64,000 nucleotides of DNA from Histidinibacterium lentulum (GTDB taxonomy: Bacteria; Pseudomonadota; Alphaproteobacteria; Rhodobacterales; Rhodobacteraceae): contig NZ_ML119087.1 in assembly GCF_003789055.1 (NCBI RefSeq), positions 62,001-126,000 of the forward strand. The letters are read 5' to 3'. The notes under the pieces are model-generated. The model saw nothing but the letters and a program-made list of their open reading frames with translations. It was not told where the DNA came from and searched no databases. Positions 8,454 to 16,588 of this stretch are shown here, in pieces (within the stretch, counting starts at the first letter, position 1; the number at the start of each line of letters is the position of its first letter). Both the position numbers and the translations under genes were made by a program.

Positions 8454-9836
8454 ATGACGCGCTACGCGAACACGACCTATGACGCGCTCGAAATCGGCAT
8501 GGAGGCCAGCATGCGGCGGCTCTGCGTGGCCGACGATCTCTATGTCTTCGCCCATGCCAGTGGCAACATGAACCCGATGCATCTGCCGGACCTCGACGGC
8601 GATGGCGACGGGGCGCCCGAGGCGGTGGCCCCCTCGGCCTGGCTCGCGGCGCTGATCTCGGGCGTCTTCGGCAACTGCCTTCCCGGGCCGGGCACGCTCT
8701 ACCGGTCGCAGAGCCTGCGCTTTGTCGGACGCGCCCATCCCGGAGAGGAACTGGTGGCGCGGGTCAGGGTCACCGCCAAGGGCGAGAACCGGGAGGTGAC
8801 GTTCGATGTCTGCGTCGACGGCCCCGAGGGCAGGCGCCTCGTCGAGGGAGAGGCGGTGGTGATCGCCCCGGACCGCGCGGTGTCGGTGGAGGCGGGGGCC
8901 GTGCCCGGCCTCACGGTGCAGAGGCATGTGCATTTCGACCGGATGCTGGAGAGGGCCGAGCATCTGGACCCGATCCCCACCGCCGTGGTGGCCCCCGAAA
9001 AGGCGGATGCGCTGGAGGGCGCGCTGCTGGGGCGGGATCACACGCTGATCTCGCCGATCCTCGTCGGCAGCGCCGCACTGATCGCGCAGGCGGCGACGGA
9101 GGCCGGGCTCGACATCGCCGGGCTCGAGATCATCGACGAGCCCGACCCAGCCCGGGCGGCGGCGAGGGCCGTGGCGCTGGTTCACGAGGGCCGGGCGAAG
9201 GCCGTGATGAAGGGGCATCTGCACACCGACCTGCTGCTCTCGGCGGTGATGAAGCGCGACGGCGGGCTGCGCACCGGGAGGCGGCTGTCCCATGTCTTCG
9301 CCATGGACGTGCCGGGCGTCGATCACATGGTCTTCGTCACCGATGCCGCGATCAACATTTCGCCTGACCTCGCCACCAAGGTGGACATCGTGCAGAACGC
9401 CATAGACCTCGCCCGTGCGCTGGGGGTGGAGGAACCGAAGGCGGGGATCCTGTCGGCGGTGGAGGTGGTGAACCCGAACATCCCCTCGACGGTGGATGCC
9501 GCCGCCCTGTCGAAGATGGCCGACCGGGGGCAGATCACCGGGGGGCTGGTGGACGGGCCCCTGGCGATGGACAATGCGATCGACCTGCAGGCCGCGGCGA
9601 CGAAGGGGATCCGGAGCCTTGTCGCGGGACGGGCGGACATCCTCGTGGCGCCCAATCTCGAATCGGCGAACATGATCGCCAAGCAGCTGACCTTCATGGC
9701 CCATGCCGAGGCGGGCGGGCTGGTGATCGGGGCGATGGTGCCGGTGATCCTGACGAGCCGCGCCGATGACGAGAAGGCGCGGCTGGCGTCCTGCGCCATT
9801 GCCGCGCTCCATGCCGCTTACGGGGCGGGGCGCTGA
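8454..9836 (+). CDS. Phosphate acetyltransferase with N-terminal MaoC-like domain
   Basis: A 460-residue protein combining two domains. Residues about 10-150 form a MaoC-like hot-dog domain (FAHASGNMNPMHLPD, then RFVGRAHPGEELVARVRV). Residues about 165-455 form a phosphate acetyl/butyryltransferase domain (KAVMKGHLHTDLLLSAVM, TDAAINISPDL, VEVVNPNIPSTVDAAAL, GGLVDGPLAMDNAI, DILVAPNLESANMIAKQL). Such bifunctional enoyl-CoA hydratase/phosphate acetyltransferase proteins interconvert acyl-CoA and acyl-phosphate. The downstream kinase gene overlaps it (TGATG), making an acyl-CoA to acyl-phosphate to ATP module. Substrate could be acetyl- or a longer acyl-CoA. Confidence 0.9.
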   Translation: MTRYANTTYDALEIGMEASMRRLCVADDLYVFAHASGNMNPMHLPDLDGDGDGAPEAVAPSAWLAALISGVFGNCLPGPGTLYRSQSLRFVGRAHPGEELVARVRVTAKGENREVTFDVCVDGPEGRRLVEGEAVVIAPDRAVSVEAGAVPGLTVQRHVHFDRMLERAEHLDPIPTAVVAPEKADALEGALLGRDHTLISPILVGSAALIAQAATEAGLDIAGLEIIDEPDPARAAARAVALVHEGRAKAVMKGHLHTDLLLSAVMKRDGGLRTGRRLSHVFAMDVPGVDHMVFVTDAAINISPDLATKVDIVQNAIDLARALGVEEPKAGILSAVEVVNPNIPSTVDAAALSKMADRGQITGGLVDGPLAMDNAIDLQAAATKGIRSLVAGRADILVAPNLESANMIAKQLTFMAHAEAGGLVIGAMVPVILTSRADDEKARLASCAIAALHAAYGAGR

Positions 9837-10978
9837 TGGCCGCGCTCCTGACGCTGAACGCCGGGAGTTCCTCGCTGAAGTTCTCGCTCTGGCCCGACGG
9901 GGTGACGCGCGGCGCCGGGGGGCAGGTGGAGCAGCTCGGTGGCGCGGCGCGTCTGGTGTTCGACGGGGGCGACGGAGAGGAGGCGAGGGAGATCGGGCCG
10001 GTGGACCATGCCGGGGCGCTGGAGGTGATCCTCGATGCGCTGGCGCCTGCGCTGGCCGGGCGGCGCGTGTCGGGGGTGGGTCACCGGATCGTCCATGGCG
10101 GGGCGGACCGGCGGGGGCCGGCGCGGCTGACGGCGGAGGTGGTGGCGGAGCTCGAGGCGCTGGCGCCCTTCGCGCCGCTGCACCAGCCGCACAACCTCGC
10201 CGGGCTGAGGGCGGCAAGGGCGGTGTTTCCCGACGCGGTGCAGGTGGGGGCCTTCGACACGGCATTCCACCGCGGGCATCCCTGGGTCAACGACACCTTC
10301 GCCCTGCCGAGGGAGTATTACGAGGCGGGTGTGCGGCGCTACGGGTTCCACGGGCTGAGCTACGAGTACATTGCGGGCGTGCTGGCGGCCGAGGCGCCGG
10401 AACTGCACGCCGGGCGGGTGATCGTCTGTCACCTGGGCAACGGCGCCTCGATGTGCGCGCTGAAGGGCGGCCGGAGCGTCGGGTCCACCATGGGTTTCTC
10501 CGCGCTTGACGGGCTGCCCATGGGCACGCGCTGCGGGCAGATCGACCCGGGCGTCCTGCTCTACCTGATGGACCGGCGCGGGATGAGTGCCGGGGAGATC
10601 ACCGCGCTTCTCTACCGCGAGAGCGGGCTGAAGGGGCTGTCGGGGATCACCTCGGACATGCGGACGCTGGAAGCCTCGGACGATCCGAGAGCGGGGGAGG
10701 CAATCGACTATTTCGTGTTCCGCCTGTCGCGGGAGATCGGCGCTATGGCGGCGGTTCTGGGCGGGCTCGACGGGCTCGTCTTCACGGGGGGGATCGGGGA
10801 GAACTCCGCATTGATCCGCGCGCGGGCGGTGGAGAGGTTGGGGTTCCTCGGGCTTGCGGTGGACGAGGCGGCCAATGCCGCGCGCGCGCGGGAGATCGGC
10901 GCTGGGCCGGTGCGGATCCTCAGGGTCGAGACGGACGAGGAATCGGTGATCGCGGCGGCGGTGCGCGCGGAAGTTTGA
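9836..10978 (+). CDS. ackA: Acetate kinase
   Basis: A 380-residue acetate/propionate kinase of the acetokinase family, making ATP from acyl-phosphate. The signatures are LLTLNAGSSSLKFSLW at the N-terminus (about residues 4-19), HRIVHGG, HNLAGLRA, FDTAFH, YGFHGLSYEY, HLGNGASMCALKGGRSVGSTMGF and FTGGIGENSALIRARA near the C-terminus. It overlaps the phosphotransacetylase stop by one base (TGATG), so the two are coupled. A second, diverged copy of its last 38 or so codons lies downstream at 11079-11195. Confidence 0.95.
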   Translation: MAALLTLNAGSSSLKFSLWPDGVTRGAGGQVEQLGGAARLVFDGGDGEEAREIGPVDHAGALEVILDALAPALAGRRVSGVGHRIVHGGADRRGPARLTAEVVAELEALAPFAPLHQPHNLAGLRAARAVFPDAVQVGAFDTAFHRGHPWVNDTFALPREYYEAGVRRYGFHGLSYEYIAGVLAAEAPELHAGRVIVCHLGNGASMCALKGGRSVGSTMGFSALDGLPMGTRCGQIDPGVLLYLMDRRGMSAGEITALLYRESGLKGLSGITSDMRTLEASDDPRAGEAIDYFVFRLSREIGAMAAVLGGLDGLVFTGGIGENSALIRARAVERLGFLGLAVDEAANAARAREIGAGPVRILRVETDEESVIAAAVRAEV

Positions 10979-11001
10979 CGGGGGGCGGCGGGCCTCGGGG
11001 G

Positions 11002-11024
11002 GTGGGTTGGAAACCCACCCTACG
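11002..11024 (+). repeat. Short palindromic repeat, copy 1
   Basis: Unit GTGGGTT-GGA-AACCCAC followed by CCTACG. The 7-bp arms form a small hairpin. It lies 24 bases after the ackA stop. Six copies are seen between 11.0 and 13.5 kb. Confidence 0.85.
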
Positions 11025-11042
11025 GAGCGGGGTCGGGGGGTG

Positions 11043-11065
11043 GTGGGTTGGAAACCCACCCTACG
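11043..11065 (+). repeat. Short palindromic repeat, copy 2
   Basis: Identical to copy 1 over the 23-base unit and 18 bases downstream of it, same orientation. It borders the left side of the duplicated ackA tail. Confidence 0.85.
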
Positions 11066-11078
11066 CCCGGCTGGGGCG

Positions 11079-11195
11079 GCGGCCAATGCGGCCTGCGCCC
11101 GCGAGATCGGGGCGGGGACGGTCCGCATCCTCAGGATCGAGACCGACGAGGAGGCGGTGATCGCCGCGGCGGTGCGGGCAGAGCTGGCAGGGTAG
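11079..11195 (+). pseudogene. Remnant of a second acetate kinase gene, 3' end only
   Basis: The reading frame AANAACAREIGAGTVRILRIETDEEAVIAAAVRAELAG closely matches the last residues of the ackA product just upstream (AANAARAREIGAGPVRILRVETDEE and onward). The DNA differs at many positions, but mostly at third codon bases. It is therefore not a recent duplication: it looks like the tail of a diverged acetate kinase allele left after recombination or deletion. It has no start of its own and ends in TAG at 11193-11195 inside a palindromic repeat. Repeat copies flank it on both sides. Confidence 0.75.
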
Positions 11196-11214
11196 GGTGG
11201 GTTTTCAACCCACC
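11192..11214 (-). repeat. Short palindromic repeat, copy 3 (inverted, one variant base)
   Basis: Reads GTAGGGTGGG then TTTTCAACCCAC on the + strand, which is the reverse complement of the other copies with one base changed. It supplies the TAG that ends the ackA remnant. Confidence 0.75.
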
Positions 11215-11247
11215 GACCGTCGCGCGGAGGGACCGCATGCCTCGGTG

Positions 11248-11270
11248 GTGGGTTGGAAACCCACCCTACG
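11248..11270 (+). repeat. Short palindromic repeat, copy 4
   Basis: Same 23-base unit as copies 1 and 2. About 110 bases before the pheS start. The rest of 11215-11381 holds no recognisable gene. Confidence 0.85.
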
Positions 11271-11381
11271 CCCGGCGGCAGGGCGGGTTTCGGGTCCCGC
11301 GTGACGCGTCCCCCGCGTCCCCGCCGGTTGCCAAGGGCGCGCGCGGCGGCTACCTCACGCGCGCCGGGCAAGGGGACACGC

Positions 11382-12455
11382 ATGGACGATCTGCGCGAGA
11401 AATATCTGGGGCTCATCCGCGACGCGGCCGACGAGAGCCGGCTCGAGGACTTGCGGGTCCAGGCCATCGGCAAGAAGGGGGAGGTCAGCCTCGCCATGCG
11501 CGAACTCGGGCGGATGACCCCCGAGGAGCGCAAGGAGGCCGGGCCGCGGCTGAACGCCCTGAAGGACGAGATCACCTCGGCGCTCGCCGCCAAGAAGGCC
11601 GCGCTGGGCGACGCGGCGCTGGAGGCGCGGCTGGCCTCTGAATGGCTCGACGTCACCCTGCCGTCGCGGCCGCGCGCGCAGGGCACCGTCCACCCGGTGA
11701 GCCAGGTGACCGAGGAAATCACGGCGATCTTCGCGGACATGGGCTTTTCCGTCGCCGAAGGGCCGCAGGTCGAGAGCGACTGGTACAATTTCGACGCGCT
11801 GAACATCCCCGGCCACCATCCCGCGCGGGCGGAGATGGACACGTTCTACATGGCGCGCGCCGAGGGCGACAATCGCCCGCCCCATGTGCTGCGCACCCAC
11901 ACGAGCCCGGTGCAGATCCGGCACATGGAGGCCCATGGTGCGCCCTGCCGCATCATCGCGCCGGGACGGGTCTACCGCTCGGACTACGATCAGACGCATA
12001 CGCCGATGTTCCACCAGGTCGAGGGGCTGGCCATCGACCGCGACATCTCCATGGCGAACCTCAAGTGGTGCCTCGAGGAATTCGCGGCGGCCTTCTTCGA
12101 GGTGGAGAAGGTGGAGGTCCGCTTCCGGGCTTCGCATTTCCCGTTCACCGAGCCTTCGGCGGAGATAGATTTCCGCTGTTCCTGGGTGGGCGGGCAGCTG
12201 AAGCTCGGCGAGGGGGACGACTGGCTGGAGGCCGGCGGCTCGGGCATGGTGCATCCCAAGGTGCTGGCGGCGGGCGGGATCGACCCGGACCAGTGGCAGG
12301 GGTTCGCCTTCGGCCTCGGCATCGACCGGCTTGCGATGCTGAAATACGGCATCCCCGACCTGCGCGCGTTCTTCGACAGCGACCTGCGGTGGCTGCGGCA
12401 CTACGGCTTTGCCGCGCTCGACGTGCCGACCCTGCATCGCGGACTGTCGGCCTAG
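11382..12455 (+). CDS. pheS: Phenylalanyl-tRNA synthetase alpha subunit
   Basis: A 357-residue PheS, the catalytic class II subunit of the alpha2-beta2 enzyme that charges tRNA-Phe. An N-terminal coiled coil ([24 protein letters not shown] to about residue 90) is followed by [18 protein letters not shown], the motif 2 region [23 protein letters not shown], and the motif 3 sequence [18 protein letters not shown] near the end. ATG 11382 follows AAGGGGA. The beta subunit gene pheT is 1.1 kb downstream, separated by two small membrane-protein genes and a repeat region. Confidence 0.97.
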   Translation: MDDLREKYLGLIRDAADESRLEDLRVQAIGKKGEVSLAMRELGRMTPEERKEAGPRLNALKDEITSALAAKKAALGDAALEARLASEWLDVTLPSRPRAQGTVHPVSQVTEEITAIFADMGFSVAEGPQVESDWYNFDALNIPGHHPARAEMDTFYMARAEGDNRPPHVLRTHTSPVQIRHMEAHGAPCRIIAPGRVYRSDYDQTHTPMFHQVEGLAIDRDISMANLKWCLEEFAAAFFEVEKVEVRFRASHFPFTEPSAEIDFRCSWVGGQLKLGEGDDWLEAGGSGMVHPKVLAAGGIDPDQWQGFAFGLGIDRLAMLKYGIPDLRAFFDSDLRWLRHYGFAALDVPTLHRGLSA

Positions 12456-12461
12456 GGCATC

Positions 12462-12974
12462 ATGGCGCCGGGCCTTCTGCCGCGCCTTGTCGCGCTGATG
12501 GACCGGCGGCTGATGCCGGGCGCGGACGCTCTGTCGCTGGGGCCGGTCTGCGTGGAGGTCGAGGCGCGGCTCAGCGGTGCCGAGATCACGCTCGACGAGG
12601 CGCGGACGATCATGGCGGAGATCGACGCCAAGGCGGCGGCGCTGCTGGCGGTCCTTGCGATCCTGCTAGCGGCCTCGGCCTTCCTCTTCTCGCTGTCGGA
12701 GACCTGGCTCGCGCTGATCCTGATGTTCTCGCAGGTGGCGGTGATTTCCGTCTCCATCCTCTACCTGTTGCGCTGCCTGATCTACGAGCCGTCGCCGCGC
12801 CTGAGGCACCTCTTCGAGATGGAGGGGGTGGCGGAGGAGTTTCATCTGCAGATCGAGGCGATCAAGCAGGTCCGCTATTTCAATCGCACCGTCGTGCAGA
12901 CAGCCGTCACGGCGGCGCTGTTCTTCGTCATGGCGCTGCAGGTGGGGGTGGAAACGCTGCTCGCGCGCGGCTGA
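12462..12974 (+). CDS. Hypothetical protein with four predicted membrane helices
   Basis: A 170-residue protein not recognised with certainty. After a soluble N-terminal 55 residues come IDAKAAALLAVLAILLAASAFLFS (helix 1) and WLALILMFSQVAVISVSILYLLRCLIY (helix 2). A polar stretch follows with EFHLQIEAIKQVRYFNRTVVQTA, then a final helix TAALFFVMALQVGVETLL; the fourth segment is weak. The D-A-K-A start of helix 1 and the paired helices recall the small membrane effectors of nucleotide-signal defence systems, but no partner cyclase is nearby and the likeness is weak. Starts 6 bases after pheS. Confidence 0.65.
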   Translation: MAPGLLPRLVALMDRRLMPGADALSLGPVCVEVEARLSGAEITLDEARTIMAEIDAKAAALLAVLAILLAASAFLFSLSETWLALILMFSQVAVISVSILYLLRCLIYEPSPRLRHLFEMEGVAEEFHLQIEAIKQVRYFNRTVVQTAVTAALFFVMALQVGVETLLARG

Positions 12975-13037
12975 CCGGCCTTGCGGCGGATGCGCGCGCC
13001 CGCTCGACCGGGGCCGGGCGGGCGCCATGTCGGGACC

Positions 13038-13247
13038 ATGCCGCGCTGGTTCCGTTATCTCGCCTTCGTGTTCGTCCTGGCCGCCATCGTGCTCGGGCAC
13101 GTTGCGCTGTGGCGAGCGGAGGATGTGCCGCTCGAGGCCAAGCAGCGGCTGACGGTGCTCAATGCGCTCGGGTGGGGGGTCATCATCCTGCCGGCGGTGG
13201 GCGTGTCGTTCTGGCTCAAGGCGCATAAGCGGCGGAACCGGGAGTAA
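13038..13247 (+). CDS. Small hypothetical membrane protein
   Basis: A 69-residue protein with two hydrophobic helices (FRYLAFVFVLAAIVLGHVALW and LNALGWGVIILPAVGVSFWLKA) and a basic tail. ATG 13038 is preferred; the frame also has a TTG start at 12981 that would add an Arg/Pro-rich segment. Lies between pheS and pheT with the previous gene. No family recognised. Confidence 0.55.
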   Translation: MPRWFRYLAFVFVLAAIVLGHVALWRAEDVPLEAKQRLTVLNALGWGVIILPAVGVSFWLKAHKRRNRE

Positions 13248-13264
13248 GGAGGTGGCGGGGCGTG

Positions 13265-13287
13265 GTGGGTTGGAAACCCACCCTACG
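13265..13287 (+). repeat. Short palindromic repeat, copy 5
   Basis: Exact match to copies 1, 2 and 4 over the 23-base unit; 17 bases after the small membrane-protein gene. Confidence 0.85.
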
Positions 13288-13481
13288 GGTTGGTCTGAGG
13301 TTGCGCGCACGGCCTGCCCGCGCCGCGGCCGCCCCTCCCCGGGGGCGGGCGCAGGGGTGAGGTCTCGCGCCGAACGAATGTGCGGCGGGGTGGCGGGGAC
13401 AAAGCACGCCGCTCGGGCCGACCGAAGCGCCCGCCCAGGGGCGGCCACGGCGCGGGCTGGTCTCGTCTTGCGGGGCGCGAG

Positions 13482-13503
13482 GCGGGTTGGAAACTCACCC
13501 GAC
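13482..13503 (+). repeat. Short palindromic repeat, copy 6 (degenerate)
   Basis: Reads GCGGGTTGGAAACTCACC then CGAC, with several changes from the other copies, including one that breaks the hairpin. Confidence 0.6.
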
Positions 13504-13589
13504 AGCCAAGGTGGCGCGGGCCGGCCTTTCACCCCCCGGCGAGCTGGGCTAGAGAGCGGGCGACCCCGGACAGCCAGAGGCACGGCCCC

Positions 13590-15986
13590 ATGAAATTCAC
13601 CCTTTCCTGGCTCAGGACGCATCTCGACACCGAGGCGTCCGTCGAGGAGATCGCCGAGACGCTGACCGATCTCGGGCTCGAGGTGGAGGGCGTGGAGAAC
13701 CCCGCCGCGGCCCTGGCGGAGTTCACCCTGGGCAAGGTTCTGAAGGCGGAGAAGCATCCCGATGCGGACAAGTTGCGGGTCTGCCAGGTGCTGACCGACC
13801 GGGGCGAGGTGCAGATCATCTGCGGCGCGCCCAATGCGCGCGAGGGGATCACGGCGGTGATCGCCCATCCGGGCGTCTACGTGCCCGGCATCGACACGAC
13901 CATCGGCGTGGGCAAGATCCGGGGGATCGAAAGCCACGGGATGATGTGCTCCGAGCGGGAGATGGAGCTCTCGGAGGAGCATGACGGCATCATCGAGTTG
14001 CCCTCGGGCGAGGTGGGGGAGCGGTTCGTCGACTGGCTGGCGAAGAACGACCCAGCCAAGGTGGACCCGGTGATCGAGATCGCGATCACGCCGAACCGGC
14101 CCGACGCGCTGGGCGTGCGGGGCATCGCGCGGGATCTGGCCGCGCGGGGGCTCGGACGGATGAAGCCCCTGCCGCTGGAGCCCGTTCCGGCGAGCTTCCC
14201 CTGCCCGGTGAGCGTGACCATCGACGAGGATACGCGGGGGCAGGCGCCAGTCTTCTTCGGGCGGCTGATCCGGGGGGTCAGGAACGGGCCGTCGCCGCAA
14301 TGGATGCAGGACAGGCTGCGGGCGATCGGGCTGCGGCCGATCTCGTTCCTCGTCGATGTGACGAACTACATGACCTACGACCTGAACCGGCCGCTGCACG
14401 TCTTCGACGCGGACACGATCACCGGATCGGCGCTGCGGCTCTACCGCGCGAAGGGCGGCGAGACGCTGGTGGGGCTGGACGAGAAGACCTACACCTTCGA
14501 GCCGGGGATGACGGTCATCGCCGATGCCCAGGGGCCCGAGAGCATCGCGGGTGTCATGGGCGGGCTCCGGACGGGCTGCACGGCGGAGACGGTGAATGTC
14601 TTCGTTGAGGCGGCGTATTTCGATCCGGTCAGGACGGCCTACACGGGCCGCGCGCTGAAGATCAATTCCGATGCCCGCTACCGCTTCGAGCGCGGGATCG
14701 ACCCGGCCTTCACGCCCGAGGGGCTGGAGCATGCGGTCAGGATGATCGTGGATCACGCGGGCGGGGAGGCCTCGGAGGTCGTCAGGGCGGGGGAGATCCC
14801 GGACTGGCGGCGGGGGTACCGGCTCGATACCGCGCGGGTGGAGAGCCTTGTGGGGATGTCCATTCCGGCGGAGACGCAGCGCGCTTCGCTGGAGGCTCTG
14901 GGATTCACGCTGGAGGGGGACATGGCCTATGCGCCGTCCTGGCGGCCCGATATCCTGGGTGCGGCCGATCTGGTGGAGGAGGTGGCGCGGATCGCGTCGC
15001 TGACGAAGCTGGAGCCGAAGCCCATGCCGCGGATGGGCGCGGGCGTGGCACGGCCGATCCTGACCCTGTCGCAGAAGCGCCAGCAGGCGGCGCGGCGGAC
15101 GGCGGCGGCGCTGGGGCTCAACGAATGCGTGAGCTACTCGTTCATCGACGGGCGGGCGGCGGAGCTCTTGGGCGGGACCGAGGCGGCGCGGCTCGAGAAT
15201 CCGATCTCCTCGGAGATGAGCCACATGCGTCCTTCGCTGCTGCCGGGCCTTCTGCAGGCGGCGGCGCGGAACCAGGCGCGGGGCTTCGCGGCCCTCGGCC
15301 TTTTCGAGATCGGTGCGGCCTTTTCGGGCGGCGAGCCGGGGGAACAGGAGACCGAGGTCGCGGGGCTGCGCGTGGGGCGGACCGGGCCGAAGGACCTGCA
15401 CGGCGCCTCGCGGCCTGTGGACCTTTTCGACGCGAAGGCGGATGCGGAGGCGATCCTTGCCGCCATCGGCGCACCGGCGCGGTTGCAGATCCGGCGCGGC
15501 GGCGAAGGCTGGTGGCATCCGGGGCGGCACGGGCTTCTGTGCCTCGGGCCCAAGGTGGTGCTGGGCGTTTTCGGCGAGCTGCATCCGAAGGTTCTCGACG
15601 CGCTCGACGTGAAGGGGCCGGCGATGGCGCTGGTGCTCTGGCCCGACCGGGTGCCCGAGCCGCGCAAGGCGGGGTCGGCCCGCGGGGCGCTCGATGCGGT
15701 GGACCTTCAGGCCGTCGAGCGGGATTTCGCCTTCGTCCTCGATCAGGATGTCGAGGCCGCGGCGGTGATGAATGCCGCCCAGGGCGCCGACAAGACGCTG
15801 ATCGAGGAGGTGCGCGTCTTCGACCTCTTCGCGGGCGGCAGCCTTGGCGACGGGAAGAAGTCGCTGGCGATCACGGTGCGGCTGCAGCCGCGCGGGGCGA
15901 CGCTGACCGACAAGGAGATCGAGGCGGTCTCGGCAAAGATCGTGGAAAAGGTCACCAAGGCCACGGGCGGCAGCCTTCGGGGGTGA
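13590..15986 (+). CDS. pheT: Phenylalanyl-tRNA synthetase beta subunit
   Basis: A 798-residue PheT. It opens MKFTLSWLRTHLDTEASVEE. The EMAP-like tRNA-binding domain is at about residues 40-150 (LGKVLKAEKHPDADKLRVCQV). The B3/B4 editing domain is at about 210-390 (with FLVDVTNYMTYDLNRPLHVFDAD and GVMGG), the B5 domain at about 400-470, the inactive synthetase-like core at about 480-690, and a C-terminal ferredoxin-fold anticodon-binding domain (DFAFVLDQDVEAAAV to the end). ATG 13590 is chosen because the family begins exactly here, although the frame is open upstream to 13380. Confidence 0.97.
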   Translation: MKFTLSWLRTHLDTEASVEEIAETLTDLGLEVEGVENPAAALAEFTLGKVLKAEKHPDADKLRVCQVLTDRGEVQIICGAPNAREGITAVIAHPGVYVPGIDTTIGVGKIRGIESHGMMCSEREMELSEEHDGIIELPSGEVGERFVDWLAKNDPAKVDPVIEIAITPNRPDALGVRGIARDLAARGLGRMKPLPLEPVPASFPCPVSVTIDEDTRGQAPVFFGRLIRGVRNGPSPQWMQDRLRAIGLRPISFLVDVTNYMTYDLNRPLHVFDADTITGSALRLYRAKGGETLVGLDEKTYTFEPGMTVIADAQGPESIAGVMGGLRTGCTAETVNVFVEAAYFDPVRTAYTGRALKINSDARYRFERGIDPAFTPEGLEHAVRMIVDHAGGEASEVVRAGEIPDWRRGYRLDTARVESLVGMSIPAETQRASLEALGFTLEGDMAYAPSWRPDILGAADLVEEVARIASLTKLEPKPMPRMGAGVARPILTLSQKRQQAARRTAAALGLNECVSYSFIDGRAAELLGGTEAARLENPISSEMSHMRPSLLPGLLQAAARNQARGFAALGLFEIGAAFSGGEPGEQETEVAGLRVGRTGPKDLHGASRPVDLFDAKADAEAILAAIGAPARLQIRRGGEGWWHPGRHGLLCLGPKVVLGVFGELHPKVLDALDVKGPAMALVLWPDRVPEPRKAGSARGALDAVDLQAVERDFAFVLDQDVEAAAVMNAAQGADKTLIEEVRVFDLFAGGSLGDGKKSLAITVRLQPRGATLTDKEIEAVSAKIVEKVTKATGGSLRG

Positions 15987-16023
15987 TCCCCGGGGGTGGT
16001 CCCCGCAGGAAAGGGAGAGAGAC

Positions 16024-16473
16024 ATGACATTGCAGGTCTACCTGTCGGGAGAGATCCACACCGACTGGCGCGAGACGGTGATGGCGGGCTGCGAGGGGCT
16101 CGACATTCAATTCTCTGCGCCGGTGACGGACCATCCGGCGAGCGACGATTGCGGGGTCGCGATCCTCGGTCCCGAAGAGAAGAAATTCTGGCACGACCGC
16201 AAGGGCGCGGGCGTGAACGCGATCCGCACCCGGCATCTGCTGGAGCAGGCCGACGTGGTCGTCGTGCGGTTCGGGGAGAAGTACAAGCAGTGGAACGCCG
16301 CCTTCGACGCGGGCTATGCGTCGGCGCTGGGCAAGCCCCTCGTGATCCTGCATCCGGAGGAGCACGGGCATGCCCTGAAGGAGGTGGACGAGGCCGCGAA
16401 TGCCGTGGCCGAGACGCCCGAACAGGTGGCGCAGATCCTGCGTTACGTCCTGACGGGCCGGCTGCCGGGCTGA
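16024..16473 (+). CDS. ytoQ: YtoQ family protein
   Basis: A 149-residue protein of the YtoQ family, related to the nucleoside 2-deoxyribosyltransferase fold. It starts LQVYLSGEIHTDWRE and contains FSAPVTDHPASDDCG, WHDRKGAGVNAIRTRHLLEQADVVVVRFGEKYKQWNAAFDAGYASALGKPLVILHPEE. The family has no settled function. It is 37 bases after pheT on the same strand, and its ATG is preceded by GGAGAGAGAC. Confidence 0.85.
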   Translation: MTLQVYLSGEIHTDWRETVMAGCEGLDIQFSAPVTDHPASDDCGVAILGPEEKKFWHDRKGAGVNAIRTRHLLEQADVVVVRFGEKYKQWNAAFDAGYASALGKPLVILHPEEHGHALKEVDEAANAVAETPEQVAQILRYVLTGRLPG

Positions 16474-16519
16474 TCCTGCGGCCGGTGATCCGACGGAGCG
16501 CCTTCGGCGCGCAGGATGC

Positions 16520-16548
16520 GCTCGCCCCGCCTTTCGGGCGGGACGAGC
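16520..16548. terminator. Hairpin between convergent ytoQ and GST genes
   Basis: GCTCG and CCCGCC pair with GGCGGG and CGAGC around a short loop. It lies 46 bases after ytoQ and 40 bases from the end of the convergent GST gene, so it may serve both directions. No clear T-run on either strand. Confidence 0.4.
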
Positions 16549-16588
16549 AGGCCGGGACATGGCCGCCGGTCTCCGGTGAGTGCCCGTT

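Larger units (their letters stand above)
13248..13589 (+). other. Repeat-bearing gap before pheT
   Basis: This 342-base gap holds no convincing gene. It contains two copies of the short palindromic repeat (13265-13287 and 13482-13503) enclosing about 195 bases of very GC-rich sequence with local inverted repeats such as the CCCC/GGGG tract near 13335. Possible reading frames through it are low-complexity and lack homology to anything I recognise. Confidence 0.6.

Noticed and set aside
12666-16025. 1,119-codon minus-strand frame opposite pheT
   Set aside because: Mirror of pheT with biased composition; pheT on the + strand has full family signatures.
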